NCBI GenBank assembly: GCA_050084985.1
Contig: JBITNC010000001.1
Coordinates: 192,510,001-192,574,000, forward strand
Source of the DNA: Nageia nagi
Lineage: Eukaryota > Pinophyta
DNA length: 64,000 nucleotides
Direction of reading: 5' to 3'
The notes under the pieces are model-generated. The model had not been told where the DNA came from and ran no database searches. It worked only from the letters and a program-made list of their open reading frames with translations. Both the position numbers and the translations under genes were made by a program. This document shows, in pieces, positions 11,969-22,790 of this stretch (within the stretch, counting starts at the first letter, position 1; every line of letters starts with the position of its first letter).

Positions 11969-14250
11969 GAATATGAAATGAAAAGCATTGAAATTACATA
12001 ATCCAAAGAAGTTTTTAGAGAAGATAAAAAATATTTCAATAGCAAAGTGGAATTCCTTTTTTCGATCGATATGCTTAGTATGATATGTTGTATACCCCCT
12101 TTTGGTCTTGTATTTCACCTTGATATAACTTCTTCGAGGAATCAAGCCAAAAATTGGAATCCCTATATGAGGAGAGCATCTTTATTCAAATCCTACTCTA
12201 TCAAACAATACCTTTTTAAGAACAATCCAACATAATACCCAAATAGATCACATCCCATTAAAGAATAATCAATGGAAAGGGCAAGGATGAAATAAATATG
12301 ATATCCATTGCATCGCTATGGACAATGCAACTCATAGTTCTATTTAACCATGATATTTAGACTACTATTATTGCAACTCATATTCTATGAAGATCAAGTT
12401 GATGAAGTCCTTTTTAATGCCCCAATCTTGAAATAACCATGATTATCAAGATAATGAGGTCCTTTGATGCCCCAAGCTTGCAATAACTTGTAATTTATAA
12501 GAGATTTTGCTCATGGAATGACCATGGCCTTAAAAATATTTGTTACCATAACATTGAATAATATCATTTGATTTTTATAAAAATTCCAAATATTCAAATA
12601 TTTATTGGCCTTACATATCAATATTGCATGTTTGATCACATTGAATTGCTTTATTTTTCTTGATTTTTAAAGGAAACCTACACCATTGACAGTGTGAATT
12701 TTATAGAATTTGACAATCATGTATTTTACAAGTTTGTTCTACATTCTCATTTTAGTACATATTTGTGAAAGAATGGCATTTTCAAATAGATATTTGAGTA
12801 TTTATAATATGCCCCATTCGCAGTGAATTTATATTGGTTACATGCCATTAGTAGCATGAAAATCATCATATTAGATCTACAAAATTTAATGATACTCAAT
12901 TGATAGAAAATAATAAAATTTTGCATCATAAAATCATGAAATAACATTTTCATATTGCATAATATTTTGCATGTGAGTAATAAATTGACCCATTTTTGAC
13001 CTTATATGTATTTTGTTTATGCAATAATCGTACAAGAATGATAGCAATTATTTGGAACTATTAAAACTATAATAACATGATCAACATTTGAAAGAATCCA
13101 TAATTTTACTTTATTCACACTATTGACAACATGAAAATGATGGAATTACACTTCCAAAAAAGGAATTTACTCAATCGGCATTGTAAAATAATTATTTAGA
13201 TATGAAACATCCCAAAAGCATGCAACTAAATAGAAATGAAAAACTTGCAAATGTATTTAATTAAATCTAATTTTGACAAAGTAAAATCTCCATGTTTTCA
13301 TTTTGTATAGTCCATTTTATGCATCTAGTATGATTTAGTGAAACTAGAATTGAAATATAGCACTTGAATCATTTGTTAATTTTACCTAAAACATGTTATT
13401 AATGGCATCTATGTAATATCAAGAAACATGAAAAATAGAACATCATCAATTTGGCCAACATTGCATAATGTAAACATACAAACTTACCATTTTTACCATT
13501 TTTTATCAACATGAGACAAATTTCACTTCAATTTCATATTTCACATGTCATTGACAGCGTGAATGAAATAGAATTATTTTTTGAAAAGGAAGTATTTAGA
13601 TACTAAAATATTTCCCTACATTTTTCCCACTTTAGGCATCATTTTCCAAGCATAACATTGAACATTTGAAAAGAGTCCTCTTAGCTAGGGTTAGGGCCAA
13701 AATGTTGAACAAAAATAAGGTTTTTATTGACTTTTTCAATTCATTTTATCTTTTGCTATTAGTTTAAATCTACAAGACCATGTGTTCCAACTTGATGATT
13801 AAATTTGTCTTCTTTAATTTCTTTTATTCATTCAATTTGGTCAATTCTATTTCTCTCCATGATTGTACTTTCCTTATTTCATATGGCTCACATGGTAGAT
13901 CAAGATTGGCATGTAGTAGAAAGACCTTTGTCTAGGTGAAAAGGATACATAGTTGAATACACATGTAGCCTCCCCTTTGAGCATGTAGTAAGATTTTTTA
14001 TTTAGTTTTATTCTTTTTGTAAAAAATTTATAATTTTCCACCCATTTGAAACCTTAGGTTTTCATTATTTTTCCCTTTTTGGTCATTTTAATTCTTCATT
14101 TTTATCCCCAGGGAAGTGCTTTGAGTTTATTGGTCAAGTTTTCACATGAATTTATAAATTTTTACCATGTTGGGTTAATTTGTTCAATTATTAATATAAT
14201 TTCATTATTTTATTTTTGTAGGATCGAAAAATAAAATTAGGGGTGGACCC
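11969..14250. other. Non-coding 3' portion of the Gag/PMD element
   Basis: AT-rich DNA without recognisable coding sequence. Just before the plus-strand PMD frame there is a pyrimidine-rich stretch ending TTTTTGTAG at about 14221, which looks like a 3' splice site. The PMD transcript may therefore start further upstream in this segment and be spliced; this is an inference. Confidence 0.45.
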
Positions 14251-16110
14251 ATGTCTACAATGACCTTAGAGAAGGCTCAAGGATGGAAACTAAAAACCAT
14301 GAGGACAACATCCTCATGCACTCAAGAGTTAATAACTTGCACATAACTGGACACATATAGGATGATCTTCCTCTTCTCAAGGCCTTGGTGGAAAAATGGA
14401 ACCAAGACACCAACTCATTTCACCTTCCCCCAGGTGAAATGATATTCACTTTATTAGACATCTACAAGATATGGGGTGTTCCTATCTAAGGTAGGCTTAT
14501 CCATTAAGATGAGATTTTATATAACAATGAGATACATTATCTTTCATCATAATTGATAGGTGAGGAAGACCATGATTGAAAGCATAGGGCTACCCATCTA
14601 TCTGAGGCATGTAAATTTGCCTCTCCCAATAGACACTTGAGGCTTCTCGTTGCCTCCATCATATACACATGTTTATGTCTAGACAAGAGTAACTACTCTT
14701 TTCCTCTTGGTATGGTGTGGGTGGTATAGGAGATATGTACCAAGGGCACACAATTTTCTTGGGTGCCTCTTATCTTATCCCAACTTTATAGGGACCTCCA
14801 TAATTTTGTGAGTGTTGATAAATTCAACATCACGATTTCTCAGGTTGGTCTTCTACAGGTGTAGGCATATAAGAAGATAGTAAATATTTGACCTATTTAA
14901 ATGTAGAGGGAAAGGGAGGACCCCTAAAATATTGCATAGATGTGTTGGGTAAATAGACTACATGGGTATAGGTACCCACATTCTCTAGAGGCTAGGAGGT
15001 AAGAGATCGATTAGTTCCATCTTGACAACTTAGTATGGGTCTCATACATAGACTTTATTTGGTAAGAGGATGCCCAATAACTTCATTGGGTGAGAAAACC
15101 ATGCTTTCTCTAGATGTGGAGGAAGTTGGTAGAGCCTTACATAATGTAGTGTGTGCTGAGGAAATTTAGGATTCCATAAGGGATTCCACATACCTCGATT
15201 TATTACATTTGGCAATGGGTTGAGAGAGATGCTCCTCCAAGATCCTAGATCATGCTAGCCTAGATCATCTAATAGGAGGAGCCTAGGAATTTGGAAAACA
15301 TTATGGTTACATCTATGAAACTTGGTACAGTGAGAAGATACATGACATGGTGGGATATGGTTTGACCATCCCCCTTGGCCATGGACGAGGATGAGGATGA
15401 GGAGGAAAAGGAGATGGTGATATATCATAGGAGGCTTCATATGAATACCCAAAATATGTGGATAATATTATGCATGATATCCTTATGCAAGGATATTCCA
15501 TCATCCCAACACTAAGATTGGTGGGCTTGGCTGAGGTCATGCCACTAGTGGCAGTAGGTAACACCCTATCTCATACTTACACTTTTGATTTTTTTTTAAT
15601 TAATGTATTTATGGAAAACTAACTTATGAGGTTTATGGGTTCTATATGAGATACCACTACTTGGATTGCATCTTTGGAGGTTGATATTGAGATATTGAAG
15701 CCTTTTAAGGTGAGGGTCCCCGTCTTGGAGGCATAACTAGACACTATATAGGCCACTCTTATTGCATAGGATGAACATATAGCTTCCATGGACCAATCCA
15801 TGAAAATGCTACATGAGAGGGTAGATATGCCCCCTCCCAATGAGAAATGGCCATTTATCTAGTATTTGATGGATACAATTAAGAAGAGGGAAAAGGATAT
15901 AATTGTACTTAAAAGGAAATATGAGAGGAACAAGACTTTATTGACCTCTCACGGTATTAGTTTGAGTGATGTCTTAGGTTGAATGTCTATATTTGGGCAT
16001 AGTAATGGATCTATGAGGACTTCTAGGCCTAGTCAAGTGGGGAGTAGTGGTAGTAGTGCATGCCAATAGGATGTATTTTGATACATGGACCCACCTTATG
16101 TTGATATATA
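14251..16110 (+). pseudogene. Antisense plant-mobile-domain (PMD) ORF, decayed
   Basis: One plus-strand frame stays readable for about 600 codons apart from isolated stops. Near 14415-14480 it contains SFHLPPGEMIFTLLDIYKIW followed by GVPI and GRLI, the characteristic start of the aminotransferase-like plant mobile domain. Downstream are LSQLYRDLHNFV (about 14770-14810) and WVNRLHGYRYPHSLEARR (about 14950-15000), and further on a Lys/Glu-rich, probably coiled-coil stretch (about 15880-15950) and a Ser/Gly-rich tail. Several stops follow the pattern CAA/CAG/CGA/TGG to TAA/TAG/TGA. The frame runs opposite to gag in the same element. PMD proteins exist both as host proteins and as cargo of plant transposons; here the LTR, primer site and purine tract place it inside an LTR element. 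Confidence 0.75.
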
Positions 16111-17139
16111 TATATAAATTCTTTTTGACTATCAATTTTTATAATATTAAATGCATGTTCAATTTTTATTACTTTTGTATATTTTCAATGCATGATTTTC
16201 TTGATTGTACAACTATTCTTAAATGATTTACAATCTACATTACAAAGTACAAGTTTGAAAAATTGTAATAAACAAGAAATATACACCATTGCACATTTTC
16301 ATTTGCAACATAAACATGCACCCGATACAAGGAAGGCAAGTTCATATCAAACTAAATGAAAACATCCATATCAAATAATAATGAATATTCAGTTGCTTCA
16401 CTTGATTCAAATTCATGCACAAACTAAATGTATGATACCCAATTTGCAAAAATTCAAACAACCATGAAGTGACCTTAGTTTTTCTATTTTAACAAGCTTG
16501 AAACCTAACGTTATGTAGCCAAGATGTTTCAACAAACCTTAAGGGTATAGAATATACTATTATTTTTAATTCTAGTCTAGGAAAGGCACACCATTAATGG
16601 TACAAAAATAGTCAAAAGTTGCTAGTAGTGTGGATTTCGATGATTTGGAAAGAAAAATGTATGAAGGACTCCTTCAAAATTTTCCCATAAAATGAATGAA
16701 ACAATGACCCAACCATTATGACAATGCAACATACCCAATTGGCCGTATAGAAAATGACCTACCTATGATACACTACAAATGTAAATTTTTCAACTTTAAG
16801 AAATGAATTTACATACCTAGAAAGGTTTAACAACTCATACATAATTTGCAATAATGGGTACAAAAATAGTTACCTTCCTAGTAGTGTAGTGTGCATTGTT
16901 GGTAGTTTGCAAATAGTCTTGCATGCCATTAGTAGTGTTTGTCCTATAATCTCGAACATGGTGTTTTAGTTTTTATCCATTATAGCCTTTTCTTACTTAC
17001 TTATAATGTCTCCTACACACATGCTTATTAGAAAAATAATATTTCATGCAATGTGAAGTACTTTTCGAACCAATGAAGCCTTTTGATTGCTGAGTTGTGC
17101 TTGGTAGGGGATTTGTAAATATATTCAATTTTCCATTAT
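16111..17139. other. Spacer between the antisense PMD frame and gag
   Basis: No reading frame with a recognisable product on either strand. It contains a short TA run near 16109-16119. Pol would be expected downstream of gag here in an autonomous gypsy element, and it is absent. Confidence 0.55.
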
Positions 17140-19323
17140 AAAGATGTAGAGGCCCTTATTCTACTTTAGGATTATCATCCATCTTAATTTCTTTCTTATT
17201 AATTAAATCTTGAATGATGTTTCTTAATACCCTGTAATTTCTTGTTAAGTTCCTTGGTGTCCTATGATAATTGTAAAATTCTTCAAATCTATAGTTTTAA
17301 GAACACCATTAGGGAAATGATGTTGAATCATTGATGGAAGCTCAACAAGTTATTTTAATAACACATTGAGAATATTTTCAACAATATTAGTTAACCTTGT
17401 AAACCTCTTTTTTGATTTATTCTTATTAATATCAACATCAGTTGTAGCAACTTCAATTGTCTTTGCATACACTTGAGGTTTCTTTTGAGTCACTTGAGGT
17501 ATGTTTTTTATTTCATACATTTGATATTTTTGATAGAATTTATTATAAGTTTTCTTGATACATTCTTCTTTTTTCAACAAAATATTTATCATTCCAGCTA
17601 ATGTCAATCCATGATTAGAGATAACCAACAATTTATATATAGGCAACAAAGTATTTTTAAAAGTATCCTTTAAATCTTGCTTAGGTATAGAGATTTTATT
17701 TGCAATTTTTTCCATATTTTCACAAAATTAAAAAAATATTAGTTATGCAATTGCTTATTTTTACTCAAATATTTGAATTGAAATTTTTATGTGATATTAT
17801 ATCTAAAGTTTTTCAAGAATTTATATATCAAATCTTTATACTTATCTATGCTCTTTTTAGGAAGATTAAAGTACCATTTCAATGCATCATCCTTTAAGCT
17901 AGTTGAAAATAATTTTGAAAGCATATCTCTATCATCAACATATTCCATAGCTTCCTCTTGAAATTTTTTGAAATGCATTTTTGGATCTTGCAAACCATCA
18001 AATTTTGTAAATTTAACACTCTTTTTACCAACAAGCAATTTAGAAATAATTCTATCAGTCAATGGATGCTTTAAACAAAATAAGAAATAATCTTCACCAT
18101 CATTAAGCAATTCATTTTTATAATTTTTCAATCCTTTCATCCATTATTTTCTTATATTTAGAACTATAGGAGGTTATTTTGGTTGTTGGTTTTGCACTAC
18201 AAGTATATTGACCTTTGGGGGTGGTGGTGGGTTAGAGTTGGTGCATTGCTAGTTTGAGAGGGTGGTTTATATGTTTCCCTTCTAAGTTCATCCTCTTTAA
18301 GTTGCAAAAATGGTCCAATATTATGTATTTTTTCATGTTCAATCTTATCAACCAATTTTAACATAAACACTAGTTGTTTTTCCTCATTAGCCTTTTGAAA
18401 ATAATTAGTTTCTTGAGCATCTAAAATAGAATCAACTTTTATTTCATGCTCTTCTTTAGACCAACTAGGATTATGTTTATAAGCATTATTAACTACTATA
18501 GAAAGTTATTTAGCAATATCTACTATAGTTTCATCATTAATAAACTAACCCTTACCTTTATCCTTATCAGAGCTTTGAAGAAGCATGCTTGGAATATGAT
18601 CTTCAAAATTCATTTCTAGATGTTCAGATTCAAGTTCCCATTCCCCATTTACATCTTTGATGATCACCATTTTTTGGGGTGTCATATCCTTTGCATCCAT
18701 GTTGTTAGAAGTGTGTGTACTATCGATATTGTTAATTACATTCCTCTTAGTATTAGAAATTATTTATTTTTTGAATCCTACATTTTAATTAGAAAAAAAA
18801 CTAAGGATTACGATGTTTCCAAATCTACTTCTAACAACTCATAATTTGTTAAGATATATATAATATCTTCATAATTGTTACTAAGATAATACTCTAATTT
18901 TTGTTTATTATATAGCAATTCCTTTATTGATCTAACATGGCTAGGAACTATATCTAATTCTTCAATTTCAACATCATTATCAAAAGTATCAAAATCATAA
19001 TCATTTATAGACATGTTAAACTTATTAGGAGTTTGTCCAATAATATCCATCCTTTTGTAAGAATTTATAGATTAAGTATCATTATCCTCATCAATATCCA
19101 TTCTATCATTATGATCAAGCTCTTGCATAGGTAGGTAAAGGTTTTCCCTAATACTTCTTTGGATCTTGTTAAAATGGATCTTACTTCTAGAAACCCTAGG
19201 TTGTTCTACATTCAAATTCATCTTTGGAATACAAGTAGAATAAACCCTAATTTTATCATTTTCTTTAGATATTACTCTATGAACCTTAGGTAATAGAAGA
19301 GATAATAATGCAAATGGATTCAT
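17140..19323 (-). pseudogene. Ty3/gypsy-type Gag, broken
   Basis: The minus-strand frame begins near the ATG at 19321-19323, about 50 bp after the primer-binding site. Open pieces are 19323-19072, 19050-18808, 18140-17787 and 17715-17350, separated by stops and frameshifts. The capsid core is in the 18140 piece: FDGLQDPKMHFKKFQEEAME, then DDALKWYFNLPKKSIDKYKD, the typical retrotransposon gag pattern around a Trp-Tyr. Further on, RFTRLTNIVENILNVLLK matches the usual late-Gag segment. After another shift, the stretch near 17300-17150 resembles a zinc-knuckle region that has lost its cysteines (YNYHRT...LRNIIQDLIN). Gag forms the virus-like particle. No pol follows it. Confidence 0.75.
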
Positions 19324-19369
19324 AGATTGTAAAAAGAGATGTCCTAGAAAATAATCTACATGTAAGAAT

Positions 19370-19382
19370 GTTGGGTTCACCA
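19370..19382 (-). promoter_or_regulatory. Primer-binding site of the Gag/PMD element
   Basis: Three bases after the 5' LTR the minus strand reads TGGTGAACCCAAC. It starts with TGG, as expected for pairing with a tRNA 3'-CCA end. It is not the common initiator-Met site (TGGTATCAGAGC), and I could not assign the tRNA. Confidence 0.6.
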
Positions 19383-19385
19383 AAA

Positions 19386-20100
19386 TGTAGTCTATAAATT
19401 GTATGAAATACAAATATATATAATAAATAAATAGATCTAAAATATAATAAGAATAAATATATACACTATATTAGATACAAAAATATACATGAAACATGTG
19501 AACCTAATGTGAAGTGTATGTACAATCCTAAACAACAAATATCAATTGATCTTGAGAGGATTAGGATCAGATTCATGGTGAGTTTGTAATAGATCTTTTT
19601 GTACATGAAATAATATCTCAACCACCAAAATTTGTAACCCTTGATCTAGAAGACACACACCATTGATGGTGTAGAATATGCATAATTATGATGTACACTA
19701 AAGATGGAAAGTTTTAGATCTCAAAGTATAACAATTTCTCATAATATGTGGCATCAAAAGACACTATAGCTCGATGAAGATTATGGTAGACAACCACCTA
19801 TAAAATATATTTTCATGTCAAAGAGTTTCAATATATGAAAATCAACCTATTCCAATTGCATATATAGCTACAAGGACATGAAAAGGAGTGAAAGCTAACC
19901 TCTAGAAATAATATAAACTTTGTTATATTCAAAATACTTTAAAATATAACTCATGATAAATAATATATCACTTAATACAACACATGACATTTCATTGTAA
20001 CATTAAATTTATCTTGATATTTGTAATATTGTAATTAGTCTTTTAAGAAGTCTAAATATGATTTATTAAATAAATAATAAATTATTTTTAGGCATCTATA
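19386..20100 (-). repeat. 5' LTR of the Gag/PMD element
   Basis: 715 bp, partner of 11244-11954. On the element strand it starts TATAGATGCC (first bases altered from TGTAGATGCC) and ends next to the primer-binding site. Confidence 0.85.
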
Positions 20101-20425
20101 GTCTAAATAAATCTCCATAGCCTTAGCTTTACCTTTCTTAACCCTTTGTGAACTCATGTTTGCATGCATGATCCTTTCTCCCCCAAAATTTCCCCAAGGT
20201 TATTTGGAATGAGCCACATTGTACACAAGCTCGATAAGTAATTGGTGCAAGGGGACTACATTCATCTTTCCCCTACACCTATTGATAGAGACCTCCAATG
20301 AATGTCTGATGAAGAAAGGAAAATTGACCACCTAATCCCCTTTTATTCTAAAGTGGTTGAAGATCTCAAAGTGCTATGCATACAACACTTTGGTGGCCTT
20401 TAAGTATTACATACATATTAAGGTT
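20101..20425 (-). pseudogene. 5' half of a split unidentified reading frame (cargo of copy 1)
   Basis: A minus-strand frame with segments such as VVNFPFFIRHSLEV and VVPLHQLLIELVYNVAHSK and a Lys-rich KKGKAKAMEIYLD at the insertion edge. It joins in frame with 11243-10780 if one copy of the 5-bp target duplication is counted, so it was one frame before the LTR element landed. It has a few internal stops. I recall similar segments in ORFs near PMD-type sequences of plant transposons but cannot assign a family. Confidence 0.5.
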
Positions 20426-20572
20426 CTAACTTCATCCCAAGGCTTCAAAAGGCTTTTACATTTAAAGCCTAGTCTTGATTTCACAATTTCCTCCCCTTGC
20501 TTACTAATTTATTTCTAATATTTTTACATAGTAATTTCCTATTTAATCATATTATAAGAATTATTCCATAAC

Positions 20573-20851
20573 AATGGTGTTAAGATCTTGTATGTGCAGA
20601 TTTACTAACAGGTCGACCTTTTGGTGTAACGGTTCATAACATTTGGTATCAGAGCAGGCCATACGTCCCAAGTTCGAATCCCCGGAAAGGGCTACTGTGG
20701 AAAGGGCTACCTAGAGAAGACTAGAGTGAGAGCTGCCACAAGTGAGAGCCGTCGAGGACGTCGGATGTGGAGCGTGGTGGAATGTTAAGATCTTGTATGT
20801 GCAGATTTACTAACAGGTCGACCTTTTGGTGTAACGGTTCATAACAAATGG
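20573..20851 (+). mobile_element. TRIM/SMART-type mini LTR retrotransposon with AATGG duplications
   Basis: The element proper is 20578-20846 (269 bp). Two 64-bp terminal direct repeats, 20578-20641 and 20783-20846, start TGTTAAGATC, end GGTTCATAACA and are identical. A tRNA-Met(i) primer site (TGGTATCAGAGC, 20644-20655) follows the left repeat, and a purine-rich GTGGTGGAA precedes the right one. AATGG flanks both sides (20573-20577, 20847-20851). The paralogous block at 27022-28998 reads AACAATGGGAAAG without the element, which confirms the boundaries. It has no coding capacity. The interior is far more GC-rich than its surroundings and includes GTTCGAATCC (20672-20681), like a tRNA B box. 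Identical repeats indicate a recent insertion. It must use the enzymes of another element. Confidence 0.93.
20644..20655 (+). promoter_or_regulatory. tRNA-Met(i) primer-binding site of the TRIM
   Basis: TGGTATCAGAGC, the perfect plant initiator-methionine primer site, two bases after the left terminal repeat. Confidence 0.9.
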
Positions 20852-22790
20852 GAAAGAAGGGGTCCCAGCTAGGAAATTTTTTGTATAATAGACTATAAAT
20901 CCCTTTTGAAATTAGTTTAAGTATACTCCTTTGATGCCTTTATTATTAATATAGTGCCATTATACCTAAATATTATAATACTTGGTAATATCATTGAATG
21001 GTTAAGATAAGGTGAATGAGTGTTTTGAAAAATTATGGATATTAAATAATCTTTATCCTTAAAACATGGTTAAAATATATGGTTCCTTTGATAGGATGTA
21101 AAGTATATAATAGTATGCCTTTTATTATTGTTTATTAAAATAGAACATTTGTTTGGATATATATTATTGATATTATGTTTTGATATTGTTATCTAGAACT
21201 ATATTAGTTAATGATAATAGTTCATACTTGATAGTAATGGAATATTTGATACACCTTCATATTTTTAAGTATATTAAATATTCTAATACATATTTATATG
21301 TTAAATTTTAAATACTTATCATTAATAGTAGTGATATTAGTTAGTTTGCTCTTGATGTATATGTTGTAGTGAAAATACCTTATCCTTGTTATTATGGTAA
21401 TATGTTTACCTAAACCATGATAATTTGAACTCTTAGAAAATACCTTGTTTTATGTATAAGATAACATTTTAGTTGTGGTGATTTTTGAGAATACCTATTT
21501 GTTTTGCATTAGGTTTCATGACAACTAGACCATGTACCTACAAAAAGGGATGTATGTGATCTCATGAAATATGTTTGTTTATCTAGTATAGACTTATGGT
21601 CTTATGAAGATCTTATCTTTTAATATTGATGTATTATAATTTAATATGGAATTTTGTAGACACCTTATCAATTGTAAATTAAGTGTTGTGAGTACTTAAA
21701 ATTGCTATGGTGATATTTAACTATCTCAAATTGAATTATAGTATTATATACATTGTATCATTTGGTGTTGCGATATATAGATCATCTTGATATATTGAAA
21801 TGTTAATTATTGTTGACATTAGTTATATGATGTTGATTTTAGAAATGCCTTATTATTGTTAAGTACAATAGGTGTTATAAAATTGAGTGTTTATTAGAAC
21901 ACTTAATTCATGGATTTTGTGAATGTATGAAGTATCATGTTTCAATGAAGCTAATGCTATAGAGGCATTATCATGATTATATGACAATCAAACTTTTTCT
22001 ATAGAATATAAATTAGTATAGTTCTTGTTAAAGCTAAATTAGATTTTTTGTTCATTTGTAGAAATTTAAAGATTTATGTTATGGTACTACATGTAAAGAG
22101 ATGTAGGTTTAAGAGGGTTGTAAATGTATAATGGTATATGTTTACAAGGGATTAATTGTAACATTGTAAATAATATAATAAAAATACTATTAGGTAACAT
22201 AGCTACCAAGGTTTTACCTGGTGTGGCAACACCTAGGGTTTTTATTGAGCATTTTCTCAAATCATGTGTTGTGTGAAATGCCTTAGTATTATCTATTGAT
22301 CTTTATTCTAGCATGGTATATTTGAAAGATACTAATGTAAAAATGTTGATAAAGTGAATACATGAACATGTTTTCCTAATGTGTTTAAATTATGAAGTTT
22401 CAATAAAGTTGAATAAACTTATGGTTATGAAGTAATATTTGAATGAGTTTCTTTAAAAGTGAAGAAAAATTTTGAAGTGCTTTATGATATCTTTAGAGTT
22501 CCTTAAAAATAATTAACTTAAAAATTGGAAACAAGTGACAATCTAGAAGATAAACTAGGTGCTTGATATAATTGATATCAATCTTACTTTATGAGTTAAT
22601 TATTGAATTTGTTTTGTAATTTTAAATAATTAGATCTTAATGTCTTGATTAAATAATAATAACATGAAAGATCAATATTTTGTGTTGTTTAATATATGTT
22701 TTGAAGTATATAACTCATCTATATTTATATTCTCAAAAAAAATGTGTGGCTTTTAGAGTGAGATAGATCGATATCTTACATATCATATCA

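Larger units (their letters stand above)
11244..20100 (-). mobile_element. Non-autonomous LTR retrotransposon: Gag plus antisense PMD ORF
   Basis: An 8857-bp element on the minus strand, complete in its structural signals. The LTRs (19386-20100 and 11244-11954) begin TGTAGATGCC or a variant and end in TACA-like bases on the element strand. A primer-binding site follows the 5' LTR and a purine tract AAAGAGGGGAAAAA abuts the 3' LTR. The flanks ATCTA (11239-11243) and GTCTA (20101-20105) are a 5-bp target-site duplication with one change. Inside are a Ty3/gypsy-type gag frame (element sense) and a long degenerate plant-mobile-domain frame on the opposite strand. I saw no protease, reverse transcriptase, RNase H or integrase, so movement would have needed enzymes from a related element. 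Confidence 0.85.
20504..22790 (+). repeat. Composite-repeat block A, copy 1
   Basis: About 2.0 kb (excluding the TRIM inside it) that matches 27022-28998 in the same direction, from TTTCTAATATTTT to GATAGATCGATATCT. No coding capacity was seen. A TATA-like ACTATAAAT lies near 20891. The copy is interrupted at 20578-20846 by a TRIM, which copy 2 lacks. Confidence 0.8.

Noticed and set aside
15255-15840. Three minus-strand open frames of 65-83 codons
   Set aside because: They are shadows of the plus-strand PMD frame.
20642-20700. A tRNA gene in the TRIM
   Set aside because: Only a B-box-like motif and the primer site are present; no cloverleaf, anticodon arm or A box could be made.
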